Below, piece after piece: positions 54,205-63,728 of a DNA stretch of 64,000 nucleotides. Source of the DNA: Streptomyces sp. SID13726 (GTDB lineage: Bacteria > Actinomycetota > Actinomycetes > Streptomycetales > Streptomycetaceae). The stretch lies in NCBI RefSeq assembly GCF_010548375.1, contig NZ_JAAGLY010000002.1, positions 310,001 through 374,000 of the forward strand. The letters run 5' to 3'. Under the pieces are notes generated by a model that had not been told where the DNA came from, did not search any database, and was given only the letters and a program-made list of their open reading frames with translations. Numbering within the stretch: position 1 is the stretch's first letter; each line of letters opens with the position of its first letter. The position numbers and the translations under genes are program-made.

Positions 54205-55085
54205 TCAGGAGGTCACCCTGTCCTTGGCGAGGGGAGCAACGGGTGGGCTCGGTGTACTGCCGGGTGCGGTCGCTGTGCGTCGTCCACGTCGGCTCCGGCC
54301 GGCTCGGCCACCGCGGCGCTCGGCGTACTCGTCCAGTTTGGACAGCAGCCAGTTGATGACGACGTAGACGGCGCCGGTCACCAGGAACATCGGGATGGGG
54401 TTGTCGAGCTGCTGTGCGGCCAGGTTCGAGGCGCGCAGCAGCTCCTGGTACTGGCCGAGGATCAGGGCGGCCAGTGAGGTGTCCTTGAGGATGACCACCA
54501 GCTGGCTGATGAGGGACGGGAGCATCACCCGGAACGCCTGTGGGAGCAGGATCAGCCGGAGCGTCTGCCACCTGGTGAGGCCGACGGCCAGGGCGGCCTC
54601 CCGCTGACCCCTGGGCAGCGATTCGACGCCGGCCCGGACGAGTTCGGCGATGATCACCGAGTTGTAGGCGGTCAGGCCGACGACCAGGTACCACAGGAAG
54701 CGCCCGCCCGGTGCGTCGGCGAAGGCCAGCCCGAGGTCGGGCAGGACTCGGGAGGCGAAGTAGATGCTGATGACCACGGGCACCCCGCGCACCACCTCCA
54801 TGGCGCCCACCAGATGCGGGCGACGCGGCCGAGGCTGAGCCTGAGGACGCCGACCGCGGTCCCGATGGCCAGGGAGCAGACGATGGCCACGACGGCCGCG
54901 ACGAGGGTGTGCTGCATCCCGGTGCCGAGGACGTTCCACAGGGCGTCGAAGTTCTCGTCGCTCGGGAAGAGCAGTGGGCCCCATTTCTCGGCGGTGAACT
55001 GACCGGCGTCGGCCAGGCGCACGACGACCGCGGCCAGGAGGGCGAGCAGCACGGCGTAGGCGACGGCGCTGCCCTGGCGGATGCG
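54205..55085 (-). pseudogene. GluD-like amino acid ABC permease, frameshifted
   Basis: The C-terminal ~200 codons are in one frame (GAMEVVRGVPVVISIYFASRVLP, ELVRAGVESLPRGQREAALAVGLTRWQTLRLILLPQAFRVMLPSLISQL, the EAA loop, then TSLAALILG). The N-terminal part lies in another frame (YAVLLALLAAVVVRLADAGQF, FDALWNVLGTGMQHTLVAAVVAIV). They join near 54815 after SLGRVARI. A second break occurs near 55090. The gene resembles the second permease of glutamate-type uptake systems. No ATPase or binding protein gene is nearby, so it cannot work as it stands. Confidence 0.78.
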
Positions 55086-55089
55086 TCGG

Positions 55090-55256
55090 CGGGCCTTCGG
55101 GCCGGGGCGTGGAAGAACAGGGCGGCGGGCAGTGTCATCGCCAGGTAGCCGATGAGGACCGGGAAGTTGGCGTAGCCCTGGGCGCTGGTGAGGGTGGCGC
55201 TGACGCTGAAGAGGTCGCGGCCCACGCCGAAGGCGCCGACGACCGCCGAGTTCCGG
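55090..55256 (-). pseudogene. GluC-like ABC permease, C-terminal remnant
   Basis: In a third frame the minus strand reads RNSAVVGAFGVGRDLFSVSA, TLTSAQGYANFPVLIGYLAMTLPAALFF. This matches the C-terminus of the first permease of glutamate ABC systems. It begins abruptly at about 55256, where plus-strand glycosidase sequence starts. Confidence 0.65.
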
Positions 55257-55738
55257 CAACTGGACCGACCTCGACGGTGAAGGCCCGTCCTGGTACAGCT
55301 CGACAACGGCGCCTGGCGCATCTTCTTCGAGGACTTCGGCCGTCGCAGGGCTTCCAGTCGGTCAACTTCCCCGACCGGTACATGCGCCACCGCGGCTTCC
55401 TCGGCCACGCCGACGGAGCGGGTGGTGTTGAGCGGTAGTTCCACGCCTCCGGTGACGGATCCTTGACGACCGTGAGGTGTTTGACGGTGCCGGACAGGCC
55501 GGGCACACTCGGCCTTCCGGATCCGCGTGGACGCGAACGACGGCACGGCGGCCTTCGCCAAGGACGCCACTTCAACGCCCACCCCGGAACATCAGCCGGC
55601 TCGGTCGCCCTGGAGTCGTACAACTTCCCCGGCTACTACATCCGCCATCGCAACGGCGGGCTCTGGGTCGACCGCTACACGGCCACCGACCTGTTCCGCG
55701 CGGATCGCAGCCTCCAGCCCGTCACGCCCTGGGCCTGA
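55257..55738 (+). pseudogene. GH43-CBM42 (AbfB domain) arabinofuranosidase remnant
   Basis: Scattered over three frames are VLVQLDNGAWRIFFEDFG (GH43-like strand), LQSVNFPDRYMRHRGFLGHAD, then SGFRIRVDANDGTAAFAKDA, and finally FNAHPGTSAGSVALESYNFPGYYIRHRNGGLWVDRY, DLFRADRSLQPVTPWA with a stop at 55738. The last segments are the repeated N-F-P-x-x-Y-I-R-H-R motif of AbfB (arabinan-binding) domains. At least three frameshifts and loss of the catalytic domain show it is dead. It abuts the permease remnant in opposite orientation. Confidence 0.75.
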
Positions 55739-55756
55739 CAGCCGGCACGCCTGATC

Positions 55757-55789
55757 GGCCGGGCGGCTCTCAGTGGCAGCCGCCCGGCC
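55757..55789 (+). terminator. Terminator hairpin
   Basis: GGCCGGGCGGCT (55757-55768) pairs with AGCCGCCCGGCC (55778-55789), followed by TTGT. It lies 19 bases after the AbfB remnant and can also end the minus-strand binding-protein transcript. Confidence 0.8.
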
Positions 55790-55865
55790 TTGTCCGGTCG
55801 TGTCAACGCCCGGCCGGGTGAACAGAATCCTGTGGGTGTGACCTGACTGCGGGTTGCGCCAGGCG

Positions 55866-57032
55866 TCAGCGGCCGGGGTGCGTGCCCAGGCGGCCCGGGG
55901 TCGGTTCGCCCTTGGCTTCGCCGATGTAGACCGTCATCTGCTGGCGGAGGCGTTCGGCGGCGCCACGGTCGGTCATGAACGCGGGGAAGCCGTCGATGTC
56001 GGCGTTCTGGTACTGCCAGACCCTCTTCAGTCCGGCGGGCGCGGCGACGTCTGTGCGTACCGACCACCCGTCGCTGGTCTGCTGCTCCTTGGAGAGCTGC
56101 CAGTTGAGGAAGAGCTTGGCGGCGGCCGGGTGCTTGGCGTGCTTGAGGATCGCCTCGCGCTGTCCCCAGGCCATGAACGGGTCACTGGTGTTCGGGAGCA
56201 TGCCGACCGTCGTGGCGGCCGGGTCCTTGCCAGCGTCCGGGGTGACCCAACCGCCCAGCCCGATGGCCTTCTTGCCGGCGGACATCTGGTTGCCGGCGGA
56301 GTCGGAACCGCGCAGGAACTCGGTGTTCCTGGCCATGCCGGCGAGCCAGTGCCAGCCGAACTTCTTCACGTAGCGGCTGTAGAGGTAGAGCGTGGCGTCG
56401 TCGTCGTTCGGGTAGGCGGAGGCGATCCGCCCCTTCCACTTGGGGTCCGCGAAGTCCCGGACGCTGTGGGGCGCGTCATGGCCCACCAACTCCTTGTTGT
56501 ACGCGGCGCCGAAGGCCAGGACATTGGTGGCGACCCAGGCGCCGTCCTCGTCCTTGAACCTGTCGTGGACCTTGCCGAAACCGGCCGGCTTGTACGACAG
56601 CAGGGCGCCCTCCCGCTTCCAGCGCGGGAAGTCCTGAAGCGTCTGGAGCTGGACCACATCGGGGACAAGCGTGCCCGTGGCGAGCTGGTTGTCGATGCGC
56701 GCGTCCTGGTACTTGCTGTAGTCGACGACCATCTCGACCTTGATGCCCGGGAAGCGCTTCTCGAACGCCCGCTTGGTGTCGTCCTGCTGGTCCTTCCAGT
56801 CACCGCCGGCGTAGACGACGAACCTGCCGCCCTCGGCCTTCGCCGCCCTGTACAGCTGATCGAGCGTCCTGGTCTCCTCGGCCCCTGGCCGGCCTTCGGA
56901 ATGTGCGGCGGTCCCGAGGGCCAGGCCGACGGCTGCCACGCTCAGGGCGATCGTGGCAGCCACAAGGGTCCTGGAGAAACGGTGTGGTCGCGGTTGCTGC
57001 TGGTTCGGGGTCGGCAGCGGGTTGAAGAGCAT
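55866..57032 (-). CDS. Extracellular solute-binding protein (Fe3+/FutA-like ABC type), orphan
   Basis: A 388-aa secreted protein from the ATG at 57030-57032, with GGAG upstream. It has a signal anchor (RTLVAATIALSVAAVGLALGTA) without a lipobox Cys, so it should be a Sec-exported or anchored protein. The binding domain includes RFVVYAGGDWKDQQDDTKRAFEKRFPGI, IDNQLATGTLVPDVVQLQTLQDFPRW and HPAAAKLFLNWQLSKEQQ, matching class II iron(III)/spermidine-type binding proteins. No permease or ATPase gene adjoins it, so its partner must be elsewhere. Confidence 0.87.
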   Translation of the reverse strand: MLFNPLPTPNQQQPRPHRFSRTLVAATIALSVAAVGLALGTAAHSEGRPGAEETRTLDQLYRAAKAEGGRFVVYAGGDWKDQQDDTKRAFEKRFPGIKVEMVVDYSKYQDARIDNQLATGTLVPDVVQLQTLQDFPRWKREGALLSYKPAGFGKVHDRFKDEDGAWVATNVLAFGAAYNKELVGHDAPHSVRDFADPKWKGRIASAYPNDDDATLYLYSRYVKKFGWHWLAGMARNTEFLRGSDSAGNQMSAGKKAIGLGGWVTPDAGKDPAATTVGMLPNTSDPFMAWGQREAILKHAKHPAAAKLFLNWQLSKEQQTSDGWSVRTDVAAPAGLKRVWQYQNADIDGFPAFMTDRGAAERLRQQMTVYIGEAKGEPTPGRLGTHPGR

Positions 57033-57117
57033 GGAAGTGGATCTCCTGTGGGGGTGGAGTGCGGCTGACGGAGGTACGTTCCGCTGCGTGGCGGCCGCGG
57101 TGGCCGCAGCGGTTGGT

Positions 57118-58374
57118 TCAGCGGACGAGTTCGGCGGGCTTGGTGGCCTTGCCGAGCAGCCACTCCAGGGGCCCGCGGCGGAAGTACCGCGACCAGAGGG
57201 TGGCGAACACGGTGATGGCGACGATGAAGCCGACAAGCACACGGAGGGTGGAGCCGGGAAGTTCCTCGATGCCGAGGAAGTGGATACCGGCGATGTGGAA
57301 GACGTAGGCGGTCAGGGACATCGTGCCGACAGCGATCACCGGGCGGGCGAGGCGGTGGAAGCGGGGAGAAGCGTCCACGGCGGCGAGGCAGCCGATGAGG
57401 ACCGCGATCGCCACTCCGGCGTTGGCCACGATCGAGAGGGTGGTCTCGCTGTGCGGCGAGGCGACCAGGAGGCCGACCGGGGTGCTGCCGTCGGGGTAGC
57501 CCCAGGTGTCGGACCACCAGGCGGAGGCGGCCGAACCGCCCCCACCCCAGTCACCTTCGCCCCAGCCCCCGCCGCCCAGCTTCGACAGCGCGCCCGGGAC
57601 CAGGTGCAGGGCCAGCCAGGAGCCGCCGTACCCGACGACGGCGAGACCGACGCCGGTGAAGGCGAGGCGCGTCCGTACGACAGCGGCGGCCAGGTCGAGG
57701 CGGGCCACCGCCATGCCCGCGATGACGAAGGGAATCCAGGTCAGGGCCGGGTAGCTGCCGGTGAACAGGAGGGAGACGATGCCGTCGGCGTCCGCGGGCC
57801 ACGCCCAGACGCCCTCGGCGCCGTCGGCGGGAAGTGCGTGCTGGACGATGTACAGAACCTGCGGCAGGACCAGGGCGGCCGCCGCGGCGATGATCGCCAG
57901 CGGGGCCGCGCTCAGCCGGTACAGCGGCAGGACGAGCAAGAAGTAGAGGCCGTAGAAGGCGAGGATCACCTCGACCGGGGTGCCCGTCGAGGTCAGCCAG
58001 GTGCCCAGCGCCAGCAGGACGAGCGCCCTGATCACCACCTTGGCGACCGCCTGCCGGCCCGCTCGGCCCGTCTTCGGGGCACGACGGCCGGTCATCAGCA
58101 TGATCGAGAAACCGGCCAGGAAGGCGAAGAGCGCGGAGGCCCGGCCGTGCGCCAGTTCCATGAGGTGCCCGGTGATGCCGCCCTGGGAGGGATCGGGGCC
58201 GACGTGGGCCGCGTACATGCCGAACACCGCGAGCCCGCGGGCCAGGTCCACGCCTATCAGGCGTCCGACCGGGACTCGGCCCGTCTCCGGGGTCTTGGAG
58301 TGTTCGGTTCCCGCGGTCCCGGACGGGATGCCGGCCGGCGCCGCGAGCGCCGTGTCGTCTGCGTTCTGGGTCAT
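57118..58374 (-). CDS. DUF418/heparan-alpha-glucosaminide acetyltransferase-like membrane protein
   Basis: A 418-aa polytopic protein, about ten hydrophobic segments. N-terminal GVDLARGLAVFGMYAAHVGPDP and ELAHGRASALFAFLAGFSIMLMTGRRAP resemble the HGSNAT catalytic domain (R-G-x-A-V-x-G-M). The C-terminal SLTAYVFHIAGIHFLG and FRRGPLEWLLGKATK is the DUF418 ending. Between TM segments is a Gly-rich extracellular-like loop (GGGGWGEGDWGGGGS). Members are thought to transfer acyl groups across the membrane. It follows the orphan binding-protein gene by 85 bases. Confidence 0.85.
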   Translation of the reverse strand: MTQNADDTALAAPAGIPSGTAGTEHSKTPETGRVPVGRLIGVDLARGLAVFGMYAAHVGPDPSQGGITGHLMELAHGRASALFAFLAGFSIMLMTGRRAPKTGRAGRQAVAKVVIRALVLLALGTWLTSTGTPVEVILAFYGLYFLLVLPLYRLSAAPLAIIAAAAALVLPQVLYIVQHALPADGAEGVWAWPADADGIVSLLFTGSYPALTWIPFVIAGMAVARLDLAAAVVRTRLAFTGVGLAVVGYGGSWLALHLVPGALSKLGGGGWGEGDWGGGGSAASAWWSDTWGYPDGSTPVGLLVASPHSETTLSIVANAGVAIAVLIGCLAAVDASPRFHRLARPVIAVGTMSLTAYVFHIAGIHFLGIEELPGSTLRVLVGFIVAITVFATLWSRYFRRGPLEWLLGKATKPAELVR

Positions 58375-58487
58375 GCTTCCAGGCTGGAGGGCGGCTCGGG
58401 CCCGGAGTATCCGGCGACTGTCCGGTCCTACCCCGCCGACCGGCGGGTGGTCCCCTGCCGGGTGGAGCTCCACCCGGCAGGGGGGTG

Positions 58488-58997
58488 CTACTTGATGAGC
58501 GCGTTGGCGATCACGACGATCAGGCCCAGCAGCGCGTCCACGCAGCCGACCGCCAGAGCCGACCGCCAGGTCCGGCCCGAGACGCGGGCGGCGGACAGCC
58601 CCCAGGCGAAGAGCAGGGCGATGTTGAAGCCGAAGGCGACATACTCGATGCCCGCCGAGCGCCACCAGCCCCAGCCGGCGCCGAGCAGCATCACGGCCGT
58701 GGGAAGTGTGGCCACGACGAGGGGCCATTCGTGGGCCACCACGCGCAAGGCGCCGAGGACACCCGGATGGGACCCGTCGCCACGGCGGGCGATGATGTGC
58801 GCGTACCCGTGCGCCAGGGCCGAGGCGAAGGCGGTGATCAGCAGCCACCGGGCGTCGTACAGCCGATCGTCGCGCGCCGTCTCACCGTACTGCGTGAGTG
58901 CGGCGACCATCGAGCTGGCCAGTACAGCCCCGTACACACCTCCGAACAGCACGTTCGGCTGTGCCGCGACACGTCGGAGGGCGGGGGACATGGTCAT
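58488..58997 (-). CDS. Small integral membrane protein
   Basis: I do not recognise the family. 169 residues starting MTMSPALRRVAAQ, with four or five hydrophobic segments (LFGGVYGAVLASSMVAAL, WLLITAFASALAHGYAHIIA, WPLVVATLPTAVMLLGAGWG, YVAFGFNIALLFAWGL, LLGLIVVIANALI). The ATG is preceded by GAGGAAACCTCTC. It is divergent from the response regulator gene, a usual arrangement for a target of a two-component system. Confidence 0.75.
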   Translation of the reverse strand: MTMSPALRRVAAQPNVLFGGVYGAVLASSMVAALTQYGETARDDRLYDARWLLITAFASALAHGYAHIIARRGDGSHPGVLGALRVVAHEWPLVVATLPTAVMLLGAGWGWWRSAGIEYVAFGFNIALLFAWGLSAARVSGRTWRSALAVGCVDALLGLIVVIANALIK

Positions 58998-59274
58998 GAG
59001 AGGTTTCCTCAGATCTGGGGTTGCCGAGCCGGAGCGGCCCGTCTTCCAGGACAGCCGATGCGCTGCGGACGGCACCATCCGTCGCTCTGCCGGAACGCCC
59101 CCGTCGGCCGGTCGCCGCGTCTCCCCCGTACGGCGGGAACCCACCCCCCGGGTGGCGGGAGTGTCCCGCCGACCCGCCTCACCACGCAGTTCACGTTCTA
59201 CCGTCGAAACCGTGACAATCAACATCGACGTGCGGCCGGAGCCGTGCGCAGAGGAACGGCGAGGCGGGACACGC

Positions 59275-59949
59275 GTGATCCGGGTCATGGTGGTGGACGA
59301 CGAGGCGCTGGTGCGCTCCGGCTTCAAGCTCATCCTGAGCGCGGCCGACGACATCGAGGTCGTCGCGACCACGGTCGGCGCGGAGGCGGTGGAGACCGTA
59401 CGGCTGGAAGCTCCCGACGTGGTGCTGCTGGACATCCGGATGCCGGACGTGGACGGACTGACCGTGCTACGGCAGCTGCGTGCCCTGCCTGAGCCGCCGG
59501 TGGTGGCGATGCTGACGACCTTCGACGCCGACGAGTACATCCTCACCGCACTGCGCTCCGGCGCGGCCGGGTTCCTGCTCAAGGACACCGAGCCCGACCA
59601 ACTCGCCCAGCTGGTCCGTACGTTGGCCGCAGGAGGCGTCGTGATGTCACCGAAGGCATCCCGGGCCGTCTGGCAGAGCCACCCCGGCGCCACGGTCGTC
59701 GACGACGAGGAGACCATCCGCGTCGGACGGCTCACCGAACGCGAACGTGAGGTCCTCGTGCTGATCGCGGAGGGGCTCTCCAATGCCGAGATCGGCACCC
59801 GGATCCACCTCAGCGCGGGCACCGTCAAGGACCACGTCAGCGCCATCCTCACCAAGCTCCGGGTCGGCAGCCGGGTCCAGGCAGCCCTGCTCGCTCAGCG
59901 GGCCGGGCTGCTCGACGAAGGACAGCGGCAGCCGGAGCCCGGGCGATGA
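59275..59949 (+). CDS. NarL/FixJ-type response regulator
   Basis: A 224-aa response regulator from the GTG at 59275 (MIRVMVVDDEALVRSG). An in-frame GTG at 59212 would add 21 residues of unclear character. The receiver domain has acidic pocket VVDDE, phosphorylation Asp in VVLLDIRMPD, the Thr in MLTTF and Lys in LLKDTE. The LuxR HTH is LTEREREVLVLIAEGLSNAEIGTRIHLSAGTVKDHVSAILTKLRV. The stop overlaps the kinase ATG by four bases. Confidence 0.94.
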   Translation: MIRVMVVDDEALVRSGFKLILSAADDIEVVATTVGAEAVETVRLEAPDVVLLDIRMPDVDGLTVLRQLRALPEPPVVAMLTTFDADEYILTALRSGAAGFLLKDTEPDQLAQLVRTLAAGGVVMSPKASRAVWQSHPGATVVDDEETIRVGRLTEREREVLVLIAEGLSNAEIGTRIHLSAGTVKDHVSAILTKLRVGSRVQAALLAQRAGLLDEGQRQPEPGR

Positions 59950-61073
59950 CCGCGCCCGGCACATGGTGGACACGGGTCCCGGATCCGGTCATCGACGCCA
60001 TGGTCGTCACGGTCGCCGTCGTCGACGTCCTGCTCAGCCTGGAGGACGCCGGCCCCGTCGCACAGGCCATGGCCGCGCTCGGCTGCGCCGCCCTCGCCGT
60101 GCGACGGCGCTTCCCGCTCCCGGTGTTCCTGCTGACCCTTCCCGCCAGCCTCATGCTGGACATCGTCTTCGCCCCGTTCGCCGCCCTGTTCACACTGGCC
60201 GAACGCTCCCGGGACCGCCGCCTGCTCGTCGAGGGCGCCGTCCTGTTCGCCCTCGCCTCCGCCGCGCCCTGGCCGCTGGACGAGTTCACCGCGCACGAGC
60301 GCACCTGGACCGTCGTCTACTTCTTCTACACGCTCGCCACCGCCGCCGCCCCCGTCCTACTGGGCCAACTCGTCCAAGCCCGCCGGGACCTGGCCCGCAG
60401 GCTCGTCGAGATCGAGGAGGCCCGAGAACACGAACGCCTGCTGCACTCCCAGGCCGTCCTCGCCCGCGAACGCGCCCAGCTCGCCCGGGAGATGCACGAC
60501 GTCGTCTCCCACCAGGTCAGCCTCATCGCCGTGCAGGCCGGTGCCCTCCAAGTCGCCGCCAAAGACCCGGACTTCAAGGAGGGGGCCCGCACCATCCGCA
60601 CCCTCAGCGTCGACACCCTTGATGAACTGCGCCACATGGTCACCCTGCTCCGGGCCTCCGGCAGCCGGTCCACCGAGCTCACCCCCCAGCCCACCCTCGC
60701 CGACCTCCACAAGCTCGTCACGACCAGCGGCATCGACGCCGAACTCACCGGCGAACTGCCCCCCGACGTCAGCTCCACCGCGCAGCGCGCCGTCTACCGC
60801 ACCGTCCAGGAAGCCCTCACCAACGTCCGCAAACACGCACCCGGCGCCACCGCCACCGTGCGACTCTGGCAAGCCGACGAAGGCACCGCCTTCGGCGTGA
60901 CCGTCACCAACACACCACCCACCCGCCCCTCACTGCCACTTCCCGGCTCTCACCAGGGCCTGATCGGCCTCCGAGAACGCGCCGAACTCCTCGGCGCCAC
61001 CTTCGCATCCGGTCCCACCGCCGGCGGCGGCTACGAGGTGAGTCTTCGGATCCCGGCCCATGGGGACACCTGA
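59946..61073 (+). CDS. Sensor histidine kinase (HisKA_3 type)
   Basis: A 375-aa kinase with four or five N-terminal membrane segments, a coiled region (LVQARRDLARRLVEIEEAREHERLLHSQAV) and the HisKA_3 motif AREMHDVVSHQVSLIAVQAGALQ with the phospho-His. The HATPase domain is VYRTVQEALTNVRKHAPGAT (N box), then GLIGLRERAELLGA (G box). It is the partner of the overlapping response regulator. The membrane sensing part has no large external domain, so the signal is probably a membrane state or a small lipophilic compound. Confidence 0.93.
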   Translation: MTAPGTWWTRVPDPVIDAMVVTVAVVDVLLSLEDAGPVAQAMAALGCAALAVRRRFPLPVFLLTLPASLMLDIVFAPFAALFTLAERSRDRRLLVEGAVLFALASAAPWPLDEFTAHERTWTVVYFFYTLATAAAPVLLGQLVQARRDLARRLVEIEEAREHERLLHSQAVLARERAQLAREMHDVVSHQVSLIAVQAGALQVAAKDPDFKEGARTIRTLSVDTLDELRHMVTLLRASGSRSTELTPQPTLADLHKLVTTSGIDAELTGELPPDVSSTAQRAVYRTVQEALTNVRKHAPGATATVRLWQADEGTAFGVTVTNTPPTRPSLPLPGSHQGLIGLRERAELLGATFASGPTAGGGYEVSLRIPAHGDT

Positions 61074-61101
61074 TGACACTGACATGGGGACACCTGATGA
61101 C
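61059..61101. repeat. 24-bp-period direct repeat over the kinase stop codon
   Basis: CATGGGGACACCTGATGAC occurs at 61059-61077 and again at 61083-61101. The first copy contains the kinase's final codons and TGA. It looks like a short tandem duplication. Confidence 0.85.
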
Positions 61102-61175
61102 GCCGACAGCGGAGAACCCAGGCATCCGGCGGAGCCGTTACGCATCCGCATCTCCGAGAACTGGCGTGCGCCCGT

Positions 61176-62171
61176 GTGCATGTACCGCTAGGACTACGAC
61201 TCCGCAACCGGCTGGTCGGCACCCTTGCCGCAGCCGCGGCAGGCGCGGTGCTGATCACCGGCGTGGAGACGACGGCGTTGCACTCACCGAACCCGTCCTC
61301 CCCGGACCACGTCCAGACGGTCGCCGACAAGAGCACTGTGAAGACGGCCGACAAGAAGGTCGCATCCACCGACAAGGTCCTCTTCGAACTCATCGGGCAA
61401 CCGCAGGGCGGTGCCAACCATCCGCTGGCCAACGCCTACAACAACACCATCAGCGAACTCCGCCGACGCGTCACGGACGGGACCTTCCGCGAGGGGATCC
61501 TCAGGGAGCGGACCGCGGAGCAGTTCTTCAGCGTCAACCTCGTGGCACCGGATCATCCGCAGGTCCGTCTGGTGTTCAACACAGCGAATCTGTATGTGGT
61601 CGGCTACGAGACCGGCGGGAGGTACACACGCTTCGGCGACGAGGGTCCCTCCGACCCGTTCAACCTCGGGGCGAGCCATGTACGCAGCAGCTTCCTCAGG
61701 CAGGGGGACTACACCTACCTGGAGCGCCAGGGTGCCGTGCGCTTCCCGGGCGGCTTTGACAGAGGCAGCCAGGGCCTGGGCGCCCAGGGCATGTGGCGGG
61801 CGTTCGAGACGCTGGCGAACCCGAACGCCGACGTCCCCGCCTCGGCCCGGGCCATCACCCTGTTCATCCAGGCACTCGCCGAGGGCGCACGGTTCGACTT
61901 CATGTCCACGAACATCGGCCAGGCCATGCGCGACGGCGACGAGTTCACCTCCGGCTCCCACCGTCCGGTCAGCGGAAACGGTGGCGTCGGCGGACCCCTG
62001 CACCAAGTCACGGGCATCGACTTCCAGAACAACTGGAGTCAGATCTCGCGCGCCATCATCAACTGGGGCAACACGGGCGCCATCCGCATCGTCGTCGGGA
62101 GCGTCGTCTTCACGACGATCGCGGCCCTGGCGACCCAGATCGCCGTCATCGACATGAACCCCAAGGGATGA
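61176..62171 (+). CDS. Secreted ribosome-inactivating protein (rRNA N-glycosylase family)
   Basis: A 331-aa protein from GTG 61176 with a signal peptide (RLRNRLVGTLAAAAAGAVLITGV). It carries the RIP fold. Every classical active-site residue is present in its motif: Tyr140 (NTANLYVVGY), Tyr179 (QGDYTYLERQG), Glu236 and Arg239 (FIQALAEGARFDFM) and Trp287 (QNNWSQISRAI). In ricin A these correspond to Y80, Y123, E177, R180 and W211. It should depurinate the sarcin-ricin loop of target, probably eukaryotic, ribosomes. No immunity gene adjoins it. Ribosome site is weak, and the C-terminus has a hydrophobic stretch (IRIVVGSVVFTTIAALATQIAVI). Confidence 0.88.
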   Translation: MHVPLGLRLRNRLVGTLAAAAAGAVLITGVETTALHSPNPSSPDHVQTVADKSTVKTADKKVASTDKVLFELIGQPQGGANHPLANAYNNTISELRRRVTDGTFREGILRERTAEQFFSVNLVAPDHPQVRLVFNTANLYVVGYETGGRYTRFGDEGPSDPFNLGASHVRSSFLRQGDYTYLERQGAVRFPGGFDRGSQGLGAQGMWRAFETLANPNADVPASARAITLFIQALAEGARFDFMSTNIGQAMRDGDEFTSGSHRPVSGNGGVGGPLHQVTGIDFQNNWSQISRAIINWGNTGAIRIVVGSVVFTTIAALATQIAVIDMNPKG

Positions 62172-62194
62172 CCGACTGCCGAACACGCACGACT

Positions 62195-62226
62195 CGAGGT
62201 CGGCGGGCCGTGCCACGCCGACCTCG
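62195..62226 (+). terminator. Terminator hairpin of the RIP gene
   Basis: CGAGGTCGGCG (62195-62205) pairs with CGCCGACCTCG (62216-62226), 24 bases after the RIP stop. Confidence 0.8.
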
Positions 62227-62665
62227 GCCAGCGTTCCCGACCATCAAGAACCCGCTCATGCTGGACCTTCAACGGCAAGGTGCTTGGCGTCCCGTTGCAC
62301 ACTCTGCTCGGCCCAGCAGTCCGGACCGGACCGAGGGGCGCGGCACGGGCGGTAGGCACGAGAGCCCGTACAGATCCGCCGATGCGGCCCGCGAACAGGC
62401 CGAGAGCTACCGATGCTCGAAGCAGTGCGCGATTGCGGCGAACTCCACCACCAGGCTCGGCGACTTGCCCGCTCGCGCGGCCTCACGCGGTCCAGCAACG
62501 GCCACCGACACGACCCTCTCACCGTGCCGTGCAGCACCTCCTGCCACCGTTGACCAGGCGGCTCTCGCGGTCAACACTCGTAAGCCACCGACCTGGCGTA
62601 GGTGAAGACGCATCACGGGCCGCGCAGAGCGTACAGAGATACGAGGGCGGTGCTGGCTGGGCTGG
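62227..62665. other. Gap without recognisable gene
   Basis: I see no credible gene here. Open frames exist on both strands but lack domain signs, ribosome sites and consistent codon bias. Confidence 0.5.
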
Positions 62666-63667
<1,002 letters not shown>

Positions 63668-63728
63668 GATGTCGTGTTTCTCCTGACGGACGGTTCGATT
63701 CGGTTGGGTCGGTGCGGCCTGCGTGTGC

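Noticed and set aside
56953..59274. Long plus-strand extension upstream of the response regulator
   Set aside because: It overlaps three minus-strand genes antisense. The receiver domain begins at IRVMVVDDE with a GTG at 59275, the normal family start.
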